From the NCBI GenBank assembly GCA_947593925.1, contig CANQDU010000013.1, forward strand, positions 1 to 43,958: a stretch of 43,958 nucleotides of DNA, read 5' to 3'. Below the pieces are notes generated by a model. That model had not been told where the DNA came from. It ran no database searches and worked only from the letters and a program-made list of their open reading frames with translations. The translations under genes and the position numbers were made by a program. The first letter of the stretch is position 1. Every line of letters starts with the position of its first letter. This document shows positions 33,725-42,659 of this stretch, piece after piece. The stretch comes from an uncultured Clostridia bacterium (GTDB lineage: Bacteria; Bacillota; Clostridia; Oscillospirales; JAAYOS01).

Positions 33725-33737
33725 GTCCGTCTCCCCC

Positions 33738-34907
33738 TCAGCGCGATATTCTTATCTCCTCGACGTTCTCTACGGCTATACGCTCTAGCTCCGCGAGCTC
33801 CGCCGGAGCCTCCGCCTCCTCGACAAGCTCCAGCTTCGGGCGGGTGCGCGGGTGCTTCGGCGTGAATACCGTGCAGCAGTCCTCGTAGGGAAGTATCGAA
33901 GTGTCGTAAGTCCCTATCCGGCGTGACACCTTCACTATCTCCTCCTTGTCCATGCCTATCAGAGGACGAAAGACCGGCATGCCGACGACCGCCTCGGTGA
34001 CGCCCATCGCGAGCGTCGTCTGGCTCGCGACCTGGCCGAGGCTCTCGCCGGTGATTATGGCGGAGCAGGCGTTATTTTTCGCTATCGCCTCGGCTATACG
34101 CATCATCGAGCGGCGCATGACGAGCGTGAAATACTCCTCCGGGCAGCAGTCCCGTATCCTCTCCTGAATAGCCGTGAACGGAACGACATGCACCGTCATG
34201 TAGCCGGTGTGGCGGACGAGTATCTTTGCGAGGTCGAGCACCTTCTGCTTTGCGCGCTCGCTCGTGTAGGGATAGCTGAAGAAGTGTACGGCTTCGAGCT
34301 CGAGGCCGCGCCGCGCCATCATCCACGCCGCGACCGGGCTGTCTATGCCGCCGGAGAGCAACACGGCGGCGCGGCCGGCCGTCCCCTGCGGAAGTCCTCC
34401 CGCGCCGGGGACGGGGTCGGTATGTACGTAAGCCGAGAGGTCGCGCACCTCGACGTAGACCGTCCTGTCCGGCTCGTAGACGTCCACTCGCAGATGAGGG
34501 AACGCCTCGAGCACGGCGGCGCCGACGAGGCTGCTTATCTCGGGCGACTTCAGCGGGAAGCGCTTGTCCGAGCGCTTGCTTTCCACCTTGAAGGTCTTTG
34601 CCGCCGAGAGCTCCGGCGCGAGGCGCTCGCACGCGGCGCGGCATATCGCGTCGATATCCTTCTCACACGCGTAGGCGCGGGAGAGCGAGACTATGCCGAA
34701 CACCTTTCCCACCGTGTCAAACGCCGCGGCGCAGTCGCAGGTCTCCTCCTCCGGCTCCACGTAGACCGTGGACTGTATGGCGTAGACGTTGAACCTGCCG
34801 AGCGGACGCAGCCGCGCGCGTATGACGCGGAGCATTTTCGATTCGAACTGACGGCGGTTGCCGCCCTTGAGGACGACTTCGCCCATCTTCGCGAGTATCA
34901 TTTCCAT
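33738..34907 (-). CDS. thiI: tRNA 4-thiouridine synthetase ThiI (without rhodanese domain)
   Basis: 389 residues. An NFLD/THUMP RNA-binding part (about 1-165) precedes the PP-loop ATPase with SGGIDS at 185-190. It adenylates U8 of tRNA for thiolation, and in many species feeds sulfur to thiamine synthesis. The C-terminal rhodanese domain of the E. coli protein is missing, as in B. subtilis, so sulfur transfer must come directly from a cysteine desulfurase, which is not in the window. The YEDCCTVFTP stretch is typical of this short type. It lies downstream of the deacetylase gene in one operon. Confidence 0.95.
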   Translation of the reverse strand: MEMILAKMGEVVLKGGNRRQFESKMLRVIRARLRPLGRFNVYAIQSTVYVEPEEETCDCAAAFDTVGKVFGIVSLSRAYACEKDIDAICRAACERLAPELSAAKTFKVESKRSDKRFPLKSPEISSLVGAAVLEAFPHLRVDVYEPDRTVYVEVRDLSAYVHTDPVPGAGGLPQGTAGRAAVLLSGGIDSPVAAWMMARRGLELEAVHFFSYPYTSERAKQKVLDLAKILVRHTGYMTVHVVPFTAIQERIRDCCPEEYFTLVMRRSMMRIAEAIAKNNACSAIITGESLGQVASQTTLAMGVTEAVVGMPVFRPLIGMDKEEIVKVSRRIGTYDTSILPYEDCCTVFTPKHPRTRPKLELVEEAEAPAELAELERIAVENVEEIRISR

Positions 34908-34934
34908 ATCCTTATACCTGCTTTGCTTCGTACT

Positions 34935-36173
34935 TCAGTCCACGAGCGACGTGCGGACGTCGCCGTAGAAGTTTATCGGCATGTCGCCCACGCTTATCGT
35001 GCGGACGATGAAGTTCCCCTCCGAAATATGCCTGAGTATCGTCGGAAGAGCCTCCGCCGTCATCTCGGTATCGTGCATGAGTATCACGACCGTGGAGTTT
35101 GCCTCGTCAAGGCCGCGTATTACAGTCCTTGCAAGGGCGGAGGCGGAGGGCTGTTCGTAGTCGAGGGCGTCCACCGTCCAGTCCCAGTAGCGGCACCCCG
35201 CGCCTATCACGGCGTCTCTCATTTCCTGCGTGACCTCGCGGTAGCTCGAGCCGTATGGGAAGCGGAATATCCTCGTTCGGATCTGCGCGACGGAGTCGAG
35301 CGCGTCGGCAGCGCGTTCGATCTCGCTCCGCAGAGCCTCCGGCGAGGAGTACATCTCACTGTCTATGTGGCTCCACGCATGCAGGCCGACGGAGTGTCCC
35401 TCGCCCACCATTCTCCGCACCGTGTCCCGCTCCTGCTCTATCTCACTGCCGAGCAGGAAGAAGGTCGCCTTCATGCCGTATTCGTCGAGCGTATCGAGTA
35501 TGGAGGCGGTGTTCCTGTTCGGCCCGTCGTCAAAGGTGATGTAGACCACCTTCGGTTCGGGCGGCGGGGACGCCTCCTCCGACGGTTCCGCGCTCGGCGC
35601 GGCGGACGACGCCGGAGGTTCGCTTGAGGGCTCGGCGCTCGGCCGCGAGATGTACGCGAGGTACAGCGCCACCATCTCCGGCTGGTACCGCGCAAGGAAG
35701 CTATCCGCGCTCAGGTCGGACTCCGACACGATGCGCACCGCTTCGATCGGATGGCTTCGGAGGATCTGGAGCTCGAGGCCGAACTTTTCGCACACGAACG
35801 TGAGCGGCACGCAGATAGTCCCCGCCTCGTTCGTCATAAGGCGCATCTGGTACTGCTGTTCGCGGTCGTAGGCGGTCTGCGCGAGCGAGTCAAAGGTTAT
35901 CATATAGTCGCGGTTGTACAGCGTCAGGCGGTACATCTCGCTGTTGTAGCTGTAAAACACCCCGAGCGAGCGATCCGAGAAAAGGGCGTAGGGCGCGTAT
36001 ATCTCTCCGCCGGTTATCACCGGCATCATCGTCTCGTCAAACGGCTGAACGGAGTCGTTGAGCACGGTGAAGTACCAGTCCTCATCGTCGGGGGCGGAGC
36101 TTGCAAGCGCGGCAAGCGAAAGCATGAGCGCCGAAACCGCAAGAAACAGCGCGATAAGCCGCGTTCTTTTCAT
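34935..36173 (-). CDS. Secreted polysaccharide deacetylase (NodB domain)
   Basis: 412 residues. A signal peptide (about 1-26) is followed by a domain resembling the copper-amine-oxidase N-terminal-like module (about 35-150), then a Ser/Pro/Glu linker (SRPSAEPSSEPPASSAAPSA and on), and the NodB deacetylase (about 205-400). The metal triad is visible in TFDDGPN and HAWSH, with later FRFPYGSS and LMHDTE. It removes acetyl groups from cell-wall sugars (peptidoglycan or chitin-like), which often gives lysozyme resistance. It is the first gene of the nine-gene run and has its own promoter. Confidence 0.9.
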   Translation of the reverse strand: MKRTRLIALFLAVSALMLSLAALASSAPDDEDWYFTVLNDSVQPFDETMMPVITGGEIYAPYALFSDRSLGVFYSYNSEMYRLTLYNRDYMITFDSLAQTAYDREQQYQMRLMTNEAGTICVPLTFVCEKFGLELQILRSHPIEAVRIVSESDLSADSFLARYQPEMVALYLAYISRPSAEPSSEPPASSAAPSAEPSEEASPPPEPKVVYITFDDGPNRNTASILDTLDEYGMKATFFLLGSEIEQERDTVRRMVGEGHSVGLHAWSHIDSEMYSSPEALRSEIERAADALDSVAQIRTRIFRFPYGSSYREVTQEMRDAVIGAGCRYWDWTVDALDYEQPSASALARTVIRGLDEANSTVVILMHDTEMTAEALPTILRHISEGNFIVRTISVGDMPINFYGDVRTSLVD

Positions 36174-36233
36174 TCTTCGCCCTCCTTTTCCGCCACGCGC
36201 CGGTGCCTGCGCCGGTCATAATTTTACGGATAT

Positions 36234-36262
36234 ATTGTACCACAAAGCGCGTCGATGTTCAA
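36234..36262 (-). promoter_or_regulatory. Promoter of the deacetylase-thiI-...-hlyD run
   Basis: On the minus strand: TTGAAC (36257-36262), 17-base spacer, TACAAT (36234-36239) with an extended TGG. It is divergent from the ylmH promoter. Confidence 0.75.
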
Positions 36263-36299
36263 CTACCGCTAGTCTCGCCCCGAAAATAAATTTAATGCC

Positions 36300-36328
36300 T
36301 TGTGGCGGGCGGCAAAAAATGCTATACT
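36300..36328 (+). promoter_or_regulatory. Promoter of ylmH-deoC
   Basis: TTGTGG (36300-36305), 17-base spacer, TATACT (36323-36328) with an extended TGC. Confidence 0.7.
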
Positions 36329-36396
36329 GAAAAAAAGCTGTCGGAGCCGGCGGTCCTTTCCCCTGACCGGCGCGCTCCGTAAGGAGGTTCGGACGC

Positions 36397-37158
36397 ATGA
36401 AGGACTTTCGCGAAAGCGCCGCCTCGCGCGCCTCGGACGATGCGGAGAGGCTGCTTGCGCGGCGTCTCTGCGACCTCTCGGAGCGAGCGGCGCGAAGCGG
36501 TGTCCTCGTCTCGACGGGGTTCCTCTCGCCCTCCGAGCAGGAGTTCTGCCGGATGATCTTGCCGCTCCTGCCCTGCCCGCCGGTATTTGACGGGGGCTTC
36601 GAGGGCGCGGAACGCGCCGTCGTCTGCTTCGGCGAGTACGGCGAGCGGCCGATAGCCGCGCTCCGCCTCGAGCACAAGACTCCGCTCTCCCACCGCGACA
36701 TTCTCGGCTCGGTGCTCGGACTCGGGCTTGAGAGAAGCGTCGTCGGCGACATAGTCGCGGGTGAGAGTGAAAGCAGGCTCGTCGTTCTCCGCGCGAACCT
36801 CTCCTATCTCCTCTCGCAGTTCGAGCGCGCGGGGAGAACGCCGCTCACGGTCTCCGAGCTGCCGCTCGAAGACTTCGCCCCGCCGGAGAGGAAGACCGAG
36901 CGGAGCGTCGTAAGCCTCGCGTCGCCGAGGCTTGACGCTCTCGTCGCCGCCGCGTGGGGTCTTTCGCGCGAGGACGCGCAGACGCAGCTCGCGCGCGGGC
37001 TCGTGCAGCTCAACCATCGTCCGACGCTCGACTGCTCCAAGCAGGTCCGCGAGGGCGACACCGTGAGCCTTCGCGGGCGCGGCAAGCTCACCGTCGGCGA
37101 GACGCTCGGCGAGAGCCGCCGAGGGCGGCTCAGGATAGAGATAGAGAAGTACGTCTGA
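36397..37158 (+). CDS. ylmH: YlmH-type S4 RNA-binding protein
   Basis: 253 residues. The N-terminal two thirds form the YlmH domain (VSTGFLSPSEQEFCRMI; LEHKTPLSHRDILGSVLGLGLERSVVGDI). A C-terminal S4 domain follows (about 180-245, LDALVAAAWGLSREDAQTQL, VQLNHRPTLDCSK). In B. subtilis YlmH has been linked to ribosome quality control, and the gene sits between sepF and divIVA. Here it is 13 kb away on the other strand. TAAGGAGG precedes the ATG. Confidence 0.92.
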   Translation: MKDFRESAASRASDDAERLLARRLCDLSERAARSGVLVSTGFLSPSEQEFCRMILPLLPCPPVFDGGFEGAERAVVCFGEYGERPIAALRLEHKTPLSHRDILGSVLGLGLERSVVGDIVAGESESRLVVLRANLSYLLSQFERAGRTPLTVSELPLEDFAPPERKTERSVVSLASPRLDALVAAAWGLSREDAQTQLARGLVQLNHRPTLDCSKQVREGDTVSLRGRGKLTVGETLGESRRGRLRIEIEKYV

Positions 37159-37200
37159 CGCGCGGGACTTCGCCGCGCAGAAATACGAAAGGAGCGCATT

Positions 37201-37851
37201 ATGGAACTCTGCAGGTATATCGACCACACGCTGCTGCGGGCGGATGCCGTCCCGGAGGAGATAGAACGGCTCTGCCGCGAAGCCGTGGAGTACAGCTTCG
37301 CCTCGGTGTGCGTGAACGGGAAGTACGTCCCGCTCGCCGCGCGCCTCACGGCGGGGACGGACGTGGGTGTCGCGTGTGTGGTGGGCTTCCCGCTCGGCGC
37401 GATGGCGTCCGAGGCGAAGGCGTTCGAAGCGGCGAAGGCCGTGCGCGACGGCGCAAGTGAAATAGACATGGTGATAGACATCGGCGCGGCGAAGGCGGGC
37501 GACTTCGCCGCCGTCGAGAGTGACGTCCGCGCCGTCGTGCGCGCGGCGGACGGGCGCGCGGTCAAGGCTATAATCGAGACCTGCCTTCTCACTGACGACG
37601 AGAAGCGCGCCGCCTGCCGCGCAGCTGTCGCAGGCGGCGCGGCATTCGTCAAGACGTCGACCGGCTTCTCGAAGGGCGGCGCGACCGAGGCGGATGTCCG
37701 CCTCATGCGCGAGACGGTAGGGCCGGACGTCGGCGTCAAGGCGAGCGGAGGTATCCGCGACCGAGAGACGGCGGAGGCGATGATAGCCGCCGGCGCGACG
37801 AGGATAGGTACCTCAAGCGGCGCAAAAATATGCGAGCAGGCTAATATGTGA
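37201..37851 (+). CDS. deoC: Deoxyribose-phosphate aldolase
   Basis: 216 residues, full length. Catalytic residues are seen: Lys151 (AFVKTSTGF, Schiff base), Lys180 (GVKASGG) and Asp89 (SEIDMVI). It splits 2-deoxyribose-5-phosphate into acetaldehyde and glyceraldehyde-3-phosphate, salvaging deoxynucleosides. AAAGGAG precedes the ATG. It lies 42 bases after ylmH, from which it is probably expressed; other deo genes are absent. Confidence 0.97.
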   Translation: MELCRYIDHTLLRADAVPEEIERLCREAVEYSFASVCVNGKYVPLAARLTAGTDVGVACVVGFPLGAMASEAKAFEAAKAVRDGASEIDMVIDIGAAKAGDFAAVESDVRAVVRAADGRAVKAIIETCLLTDDEKRAACRAAVAGGAAFVKTSTGFSKGGATEADVRLMRETVGPDVGVKASGGIRDRETAEAMIAAGATRIGTSSGAKICEQANM

Positions 37852-37869
37852 GTAAACCGATTTTCGGAT

Positions 37870-37909
37870 AAAAAAACAGCCGGGGAAACCAATCCCCGGC
37901 TGTTTTTTT
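37870..37909. terminator. Bidirectional terminator after deoC
   Basis: 10-bp GC-rich stem (37877-37886 with 37893-37902), flanked by A7 and T7 which extend it. Strong in both directions: it ends deoC and the cysteine-rich protein gene. Confidence 0.95.
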
Positions 37910-37929
37910 GTTTGCCGCGACCGCTTCGG

Positions 37930-38508
37930 TCAGCCTTCGATCCCTATTTTAAGTCCGCAGGTCTCGCAGACCGGGAGTCCCGTATCTTCGTCGGTGATCC
38001 AGCTGTGGAAATTCGAGTGGTTCGGGCAAACAAGGTCTTCACCCCTAGGCGTCTTTACGGCGTACTTGCCGCAGGCCGAACACTCCGGATATCCGTTCCT
38101 GAAGTCGGTAAACCATGTGTGACCGGTGTACGGCTCCGGGCACTCCGCGCTCTCATCGTCAAGAACATAGAGCATTCCGCACCTGCCGCATTTTATGTTT
38201 CCGGTGGTATAGTCGGTTCCCCAGCTATGGTAATACTCATGGCGGCTCAGCTCCTGCGCGCCGTAGACCTTGCCGTGCGAGTAGCACATCGGCTGTTCAT
38301 ATGATATTTCTACATAGCACACCTTGGGATCTCCGCTGACATTGCTTGTCACGGTATACCTGTCGTACCACAGCGGAGCGCCGCACGCCGGGCAGTATGC
38401 GGGTGTGCGTTCTATCGAGCCGCGTTCGTCGTTCATGGCATACGCCGTAGATACTATGCCCGCCAGCATAACGGCGGCAACCATAAGAGCCAATATTCTC
38501 CTTTTCAC
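37930..38508 (-). CDS. Secreted cysteine-rich protein with tandem CxxCG repeats
   Basis: 192 residues; I do not recognise the family. A signal peptide (about 1-24, ending AYA) sends it out of the cell. After a CPACG motif (39-43), three repeats start at His94, His130 and His168. Each reads H-(S/T)-W-x-T-D and then C-x-x-C-G exactly 13 residues on (107, 143, 181). The first two units end in CP (123, 161) and the third is cut short. The Cys and His pattern looks like zinc ribbons or rubredoxin-like knuckles, unusual outside the cell. The GTG start overlaps a leader ORF's stop by four bases (GTGA). Zinc binding is inference. Confidence 0.8.
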   Translation of the reverse strand: MKRRILALMVAAVMLAGIVSTAYAMNDERGSIERTPAYCPACGAPLWYDRYTVTSNVSGDPKVCYVEISYEQPMCYSHGKVYGAQELSRHEYYHSWGTDYTTGNIKCGRCGMLYVLDDESAECPEPYTGHTWFTDFRNGYPECSACGKYAVKTPRGEDLVCPNHSNFHSWITDEDTGLPVCETCGLKIGIEG

Positions 38509-38576
38509 CGTTCTCTCCCTCTTTTCACTATCCGCTCATCCATTCGACCGTATATGTTAGAACCAAGTGTGCCCAT
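38505..38576 (-). CDS. 23-residue leader ORF coupled to the cysteine-rich gene
   Basis: 24 codons from an ATG preceded by AGGGAAGGGAG to a TGA overlapping the GTG of the next gene (GTGA). The predicted peptide is basic (begins MGTLGSNIYGRMDE, ends in RGRER). Position after a consensus promoter, ribosome-binding site and tight overlap suggest translational coupling. It may be a real peptide or only a coupling device. Confidence 0.5.
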   Translation of the reverse strand: MGTLGSNIYGRMDERIVKRGRER

Positions 38577-38641
38577 AGTAATCCACTCCCTTCCCTCTGA
38601 ATAATCGGCAAAAACATCAACACATATTCCTATGCGAATGT

Positions 38642-38670
38642 ATTATACCATGCAATATGCTCCGTGTCAA
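38642..38670 (-). promoter_or_regulatory. Perfect consensus promoter of the leader ORF/cysteine-rich gene
   Basis: On the minus strand: TTGACA (38665-38670), exactly 17 bases, TATAAT (38642-38647). This is the best sigma-A match in the window and suggests strong expression. Confidence 0.92.
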
Positions 38671-38690
38671 CGGCATTTTGAAGAATTTTT

Positions 38691-38733
38691 CAAATGAAAA
38701 CCCCGCGCGGCGTCAATAGCGCGCACGGGGTTT
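38691..38733 (-). terminator. Terminator of the heat-shock operon
   Basis: An 8-bp stem (38698-38705 with 38726-38733), continued by four more pairs after a two-base bulge, followed on the minus strand by TTTTC. It lies 189 bases past the dnaJ stop, beyond the MITE. Confidence 0.7.
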
Positions 38734-38753
38734 ACGTTTTATTCATAAAGCTC

Positions 38754-38918
38754 TAAGGAACCTCTGAATAAATCGGCGAGAGCGGGTCGTGAGATATTTT
38801 GCGTTACAGCAAGGCGCGATTTTGCAGGAATACTTGCCGTATTTCAAGAAAGCGCAACGATGCTGCGGCGCAAAAGAGCCGCGAGACGCCGAAGACGCAT
38901 TTGTTCAGAGGTTCCTTA
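38754..38918. mobile_element. 165-bp MITE-like element with 20-bp inverted repeats
   Basis: The ends, 38754-38773 and 38899-38918, are inverted repeats of 20 bases with one mismatch (core AGGAACCTCTGAA). The terminal bases are TA on both sides, so a TA target duplication is possible. No ORF lies inside. Such non-autonomous elements are moved by a transposase encoded elsewhere. The right end lies three bases from the dnaJ stop codon. Confidence 0.8.
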
Positions 38919-38921
38919 ATA

Positions 38922-40058
38922 CTATTTCTTGAACTTGTCGAAGAAGCGCTTGCGCTTCTCGGACTGCTTTTCGCCGAGCGTCCCGTCGAACTCGCGCAGC
39001 AGCTCCTTCTGGCGCGCGGTGAGGTTCCTCGGCGTCTCGACGACGATGTGGACGAACTCGTCCCCTCGGACGCTCGAATTTACCCTCGGTATGCCCTTTC
39101 CGCGCAGACGGTACACCGAGCCGGTCTGCGTCCCCTCCGGCATGGTGTACTTCACCTTGCCGTCTATCGTCGGGACCTCAAGCTCCGCGCCGAGCGCGGC
39201 CTGAGCAAAGGACACCGGCATCTCGATATGTACCGACGTCCCCTCGCGCTCGAAAACGGGGTGCGGACGGACGGTCACGTCGACGAGCAGGTCGCCGGAC
39301 GGGCCCCCGTTTTCTCCCGCATGGCCCTCTCCGCGCACGGCGAAGGTCTGTCCGTCGTCTATTCCGGCGGGCACCTTCACCTTTATCGTACGCTTTGCGC
39401 GCTTCACGCCGCTGCCGCCGCAGGACGTGCAGGGCGAGGCTATCTTCTTGCCGCGCCCGCCGCACTCGGGGCAGGTGTCGCTCATGGTGACGGTGCCGAG
39501 CGGCGTGCGCCGCGTGGTGCGCACCTGACCCGTGCCGCCGCAGCGCGGACAGGTGTCCGCATGAGTGCCGGGGGCGGCGCCGGTGCCGCCGCAGGTCTCG
39601 CAGTTCTCGACGCGCCCTATCTCTATTGTCTTTTCGCAGCCGAAGGCGGCCTCCTCGAAGCTTATCTCCATGCGGATGCGCACGCTCTCGCCCTTTGAGG
39701 GGCCGGTGCGTCGGGCGGACGACCCGCCCATTCCGCCGAAGAAGCTCTCAAATATCGAGCCGATGTCCCCGAAGCCGCCAAAGCCGCCGAAGTCCCCTCC
39801 GCCGTAAGCGTTCGGGTTGAAGTTGGGGTCTACGCCCGCGTGGCCGTAGTTGTCGTAGAGCTCGCGCTTCCCGCTGTCGCTCAGGACCTCGTAGGCCTCG
39901 TTTATCTCCTTGAACTTTTCCTCGGCTTCCTTGTTACCGGGGTTCACATCCGGGTGGTACTTCCGCGCCATATTGCGATAGGCGCGCTTTATCTCTTCCT
40001 CGCTTGCGCCCTTGCTTATGCCGAGCACCTCGTAATAATCGCGTTTCTGTTCCGCCAT
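38922..40058 (-). CDS. dnaJ: Chaperone DnaJ
   Basis: 378 residues. The J domain (1-70) carries HPD in [21 protein letters not shown] Gly/Phe-rich stretch (about 75-115) follows. The zinc-binding domain has four CxxCGxG units ([32 protein letters not shown]), and two C-terminal substrate-binding domains end the protein. DnaJ stimulates DnaK ATPase and presents clients. It is last in the hrcA-grpE-dnaK-dnaJ operon, 80 bases after dnaK with a hairpin between. The stop lies right next to a MITE. Confidence 0.97.
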   Translation of the reverse strand: MAEQKRDYYEVLGISKGASEEEIKRAYRNMARKYHPDVNPGNKEAEEKFKEINEAYEVLSDSGKRELYDNYGHAGVDPNFNPNAYGGGDFGGFGGFGDIGSIFESFFGGMGGSSARRTGPSKGESVRIRMEISFEEAAFGCEKTIEIGRVENCETCGGTGAAPGTHADTCPRCGGTGQVRTTRRTPLGTVTMSDTCPECGGRGKKIASPCTSCGGSGVKRAKRTIKVKVPAGIDDGQTFAVRGEGHAGENGGPSGDLLVDVTVRPHPVFEREGTSVHIEMPVSFAQAALGAELEVPTIDGKVKYTMPEGTQTGSVYRLRGKGIPRVNSSVRGDEFVHIVVETPRNLTARQKELLREFDGTLGEKQSEKRKRFFDKFKK

Positions 40059-40080
40059 TTCCTCACGCCCTCACGGAAAG

Positions 40081-40106
40081 CATGCGGACGGAGGCCCGCC
40101 CGCATG
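40081..40106 (-). other. Hairpin between dnaK and dnaJ
   Basis: A 7-bp stem (40081-40087 with 40100-40106) plus three inner pairs (40089-40091 with 40096-40098) around a 4-base loop. No U tract follows. It may tune the amount of dnaJ mRNA relative to dnaK. Confidence 0.45.
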
Positions 40107-40138
40107 GTATTCCTGTCAATAGTGTTTTCGCCGGGGAA

Positions 40139-41995
40139 TTACTTCTTCTCTCCGCCGTCCTTCTCGTCGTCATCGACGACGCGGTAGTCGGCGTCATAGA
40201 CGTTCGGGTCGGAGCCGCCCTGCGCGCCGCCGTTCGGCTGACCGTTCTCGCCGCCGCTCGGCGCGGCCTGCTGATAGAGCTTTTCGCTCACGGCGTAGAA
40301 CTCCTTGGTGAGCGCCTCGCTCTTCTCCTTTATCGCGGCGTAGTCCTCGCCCTTCAGGGCTTCCTTCAGCGCGTCGCACGCGGTCTGGACCTTCGTCTTA
40401 TCGTCGGCGGACAGCTTGTCGCCGAGCTCGCCGAGGGTCTTCTCGGTCTGGTAGACGAGCTGATCCGCGCTGTTGCGGGTCTCCGCGTTCTCGCGGCGCT
40501 GCTTGTCCTCGCTTGCGTACTGCTCGCTCTCGCGGACGGCCTTCTCGATGTCCTCCTTGCTCATGTTGGTCGAGCTGGTTATCGTGATGTGCTGCTCGCG
40601 GCCGGTGCCGAGGTCCTTTGCCGAGACGTTGACGATGCCGTTCGCGTCGATGTCGAACGTGACCTCTATCTGCGGCACTCCGCGCGGGGCGGGAGCGATG
40701 CCGTCGAGGTGGAAGCGGCCGAGGGTCTTGTTGTACTGCGCCATCTCGCGCTCGCCCTGAAGGACGTGTACCTCGACCGAGGTCTGTCCGTCTGCGGCGG
40801 TGGAGAACACCTGGCTCTTCTTTGTCGGTATGGTGGTGTTGCGCTCTATGAGGCGGGTGAAGACGCCGCCCATCGTCTCAAGGCCGAGGGAAAGCGGCGT
40901 GACGTCGAGCAGGAGCAGTCCCTTGACGTCTCCGCCGAGGACGCCCGCCTGAATAGCCGCGCCGACGGCGACGCACTCGTCCGGGTTGATGCCCTTGAAC
41001 GGCTCGCGGCCGGTGAACTTCTTGACTGCCTCCTGGACGGCGGGGATACGGGTCGAGCCGCCGACGAGAAGCACCTTCGAGATGTCGGAGGGCTTGAGGC
41101 CGGAGTCGCTCATTGCCTGACGCATCGGCCCGAGGGTCGCTTCGACGAGGTCTGCCGTGAGCTCGTTGAACTTCGCGCGGGTGAGGGTGACGTCGAGGTG
41201 CTTCGGGCCGTTGACGTCCGCCGTGATATAGGGCAGGTTTATCGAGGAGCTCGTCACCTGCGAAAGCTCGATCTTCGCCTTCTCGGCGGCCTCCTTGAGG
41301 CGCTGCATGGTGATGTTGTCGTGGGAGAGGTCGATGCCCTCCTTCGCCTTGAACTCGCTGACGAGGTAGTCCATGATGCGCTTATCGAAGTCGTCGCCGC
41401 CGAGGCGGTTGTTGCCCGCCGTCGCGAGGACCTCGAGGACGCCGTCGCCTATCTCGAGTATCGAGACGTCGAACGTGCCGCCGCCGAAGTCGTAGACCAT
41501 GATCTTCTGCTCGTTCTCCTTGTCGAGGCCGTATGCAAGCGCCGCCGCGGTCGGCTCGTTGATTATGCGCTTGACCTCGAGGCCGGCAATCTTGCCCGCG
41601 TCCTTGGTGGCCTGACGCTGTGCGTCGGTGAAGTACGCCGGAACGGTTATCACCGCCTCGGTGACGGGGCCGCCGAGGTAGCTCTCCGCGTCGGTCTTGA
41701 GCTTCGTGAGCACCATCGCGCTTATCTCCTGCGGGGTGTACTGCTTGTCGCCTATCGTGACGCGGTAGTTGCTTCCCATCTCGCGCTTTATCGAGGAGAC
41801 GGTGCGGTCCGGGTTCGTTATCGCCTGACGCTTCGCGACGGTGCCGACCATGCGCTCGCCGTCCTTTGAGAACGCGACGACCGACGGGGTAGTCCTGTCG
41901 CCCTCGGCGTTCGCGATGACTACCGGCTCGCCGCCCTCGATGACCGCCACACACGAGTTCGTGGTGCCGAGATCTATGCCTATTATCTTGCTCAT
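40139..41995 (-). CDS. dnaK: Chaperone DnaK (Hsp70)
   Basis: 618 residues. The ATPase domain has [32 protein letters not shown] and the linker-adjacent [12 protein letters not shown]. The substrate-binding domain and helical lid follow, and the tail is Gly/Asn-rich and acidic ([12 protein letters not shown]). It binds unfolded protein in an ATP cycle with DnaJ and GrpE. The small-insert form lacking part of the Gram-negative ATPase insertion is as expected for Firmicutes. AGGAGG precedes the ATG. An internal promoter lies upstream. Confidence 0.98.
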   Translation of the reverse strand: MSKIIGIDLGTTNSCVAVIEGGEPVVIANAEGDRTTPSVVAFSKDGERMVGTVAKRQAITNPDRTVSSIKREMGSNYRVTIGDKQYTPQEISAMVLTKLKTDAESYLGGPVTEAVITVPAYFTDAQRQATKDAGKIAGLEVKRIINEPTAAALAYGLDKENEQKIMVYDFGGGTFDVSILEIGDGVLEVLATAGNNRLGGDDFDKRIMDYLVSEFKAKEGIDLSHDNITMQRLKEAAEKAKIELSQVTSSSINLPYITADVNGPKHLDVTLTRAKFNELTADLVEATLGPMRQAMSDSGLKPSDISKVLLVGGSTRIPAVQEAVKKFTGREPFKGINPDECVAVGAAIQAGVLGGDVKGLLLLDVTPLSLGLETMGGVFTRLIERNTTIPTKKSQVFSTAADGQTSVEVHVLQGEREMAQYNKTLGRFHLDGIAPAPRGVPQIEVTFDIDANGIVNVSAKDLGTGREQHITITSSTNMSKEDIEKAVRESEQYASEDKQRRENAETRNSADQLVYQTEKTLGELGDKLSADDKTKVQTACDALKEALKGEDYAAIKEKSEALTKEFYAVSEKLYQQAAPSGGENGQPNGGAQGGSDPNVYDADYRVVDDDEKDGGEKK

Positions 41996-42016
41996 TATAT
42001 TGTCCTCCTGTTCGTT

Positions 42017-42045
42017 ATTGTAGGTTTTATTGCCTGTGTATTCAA
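42017..42045 (-). promoter_or_regulatory. Internal promoter before dnaK
   Basis: On the minus strand: TTGAAT (42040-42045), 17-base spacer, TACAAT (42017-42022), about 15 bases before the ribosome-binding site/start region. No CIRCE accompanies it, so it may give HrcA-independent dnaK-dnaJ transcription. Confidence 0.6.
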
Positions 42046-42080
42046 AAACGTTTCCGTTTTGTTCCCATGGTATAGGCCGC

Positions 42081-42659
42081 TCAGTTTGCGACCTTCACGA
42101 CCGCGTGGCGTATCACACGCCCGCCGGTCTCGAAGCCCTTCTGGAAGGTCTCCGCTACAACGCTCTCGCCGAGCGTCTCGTCGTCAACGTGCATGACCGC
42201 GTTGTGGCGCTCCGGGTCGAACGGCGTTCCGGGCGCGCTCTCTATCTCTGTGACGCCGAGCGCCGCGAGGCTCGCGTCGAACTGCTGGAGCGTCATCTCG
42301 ACGCCCTTCTTGAACGCCTCGTCCGTCGTCTCCTGCGCCGCCGCGCGCGCGAGGTTGTCGTAGACCGGGAGCAGCGCCTCTATGGTGGACGCCTTCACCG
42401 AGCCGAAAAGCTGCTCGCGCTCGCGCTGAGTGCGCTTGCGATAGTTGTCGTACTCGGCGGCGAGGCGCATGTACGTGTCCTGGAGCTCCGCGAGCTTCTT
42501 TTCCGCCTCGCTCTGCTCAGGCGCGGATTCCTGCGCGTCCTGCGCTTCGGGCTCCGCCGTATCATCCGCCTCTGCTTCGGGCTCGGGCTTTGTCTCCGCG
42601 GCGGCCTTTGCCGTTTCCTTTGCCTCGTCCTGCTCCGGGTTCTTCTTTTTCTTTGTCAC
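42081..42659 (-). CDS. grpE: Nucleotide exchange factor GrpE
   Basis: 192 residues. A charged, Ala/Glu/Pro-rich N-terminal region (about 1-50) leads into the long coiled coil ([29 protein letters not shown]) and then the C-terminal beta domain with [19 protein letters not shown] and [15 protein letters not shown]. It releases ADP from DnaK. The start is GTG, overlapping the hrcA stop by four bases (GTGA). 85 bases and an internal promoter separate it from dnaK. Confidence 0.97.
   Translation of the reverse strand: MTKKKKNPEQDEAKETAKAAAETKPEPEAEADDTAEPEAQDAQESAPEQSEAEKKLAELQDTYMRLAAEYDNYRKRTQREREQLFGSVKASTIEALLPVYDNLARAAAQETTDEAFKKGVEMTLQQFDASLAALGVTEIESAPGTPFDPERHNAVMHVDDETLGESVVAETFQKGFETGGRVIRHAVVKVAN

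Noticed and set aside
40004..41869. 621-codon frame on the plus strand opposite dnaK
   Set aside because: Antisense shadow of dnaK; low-complexity Leu/Arg/Val composition and no recognisable motif.
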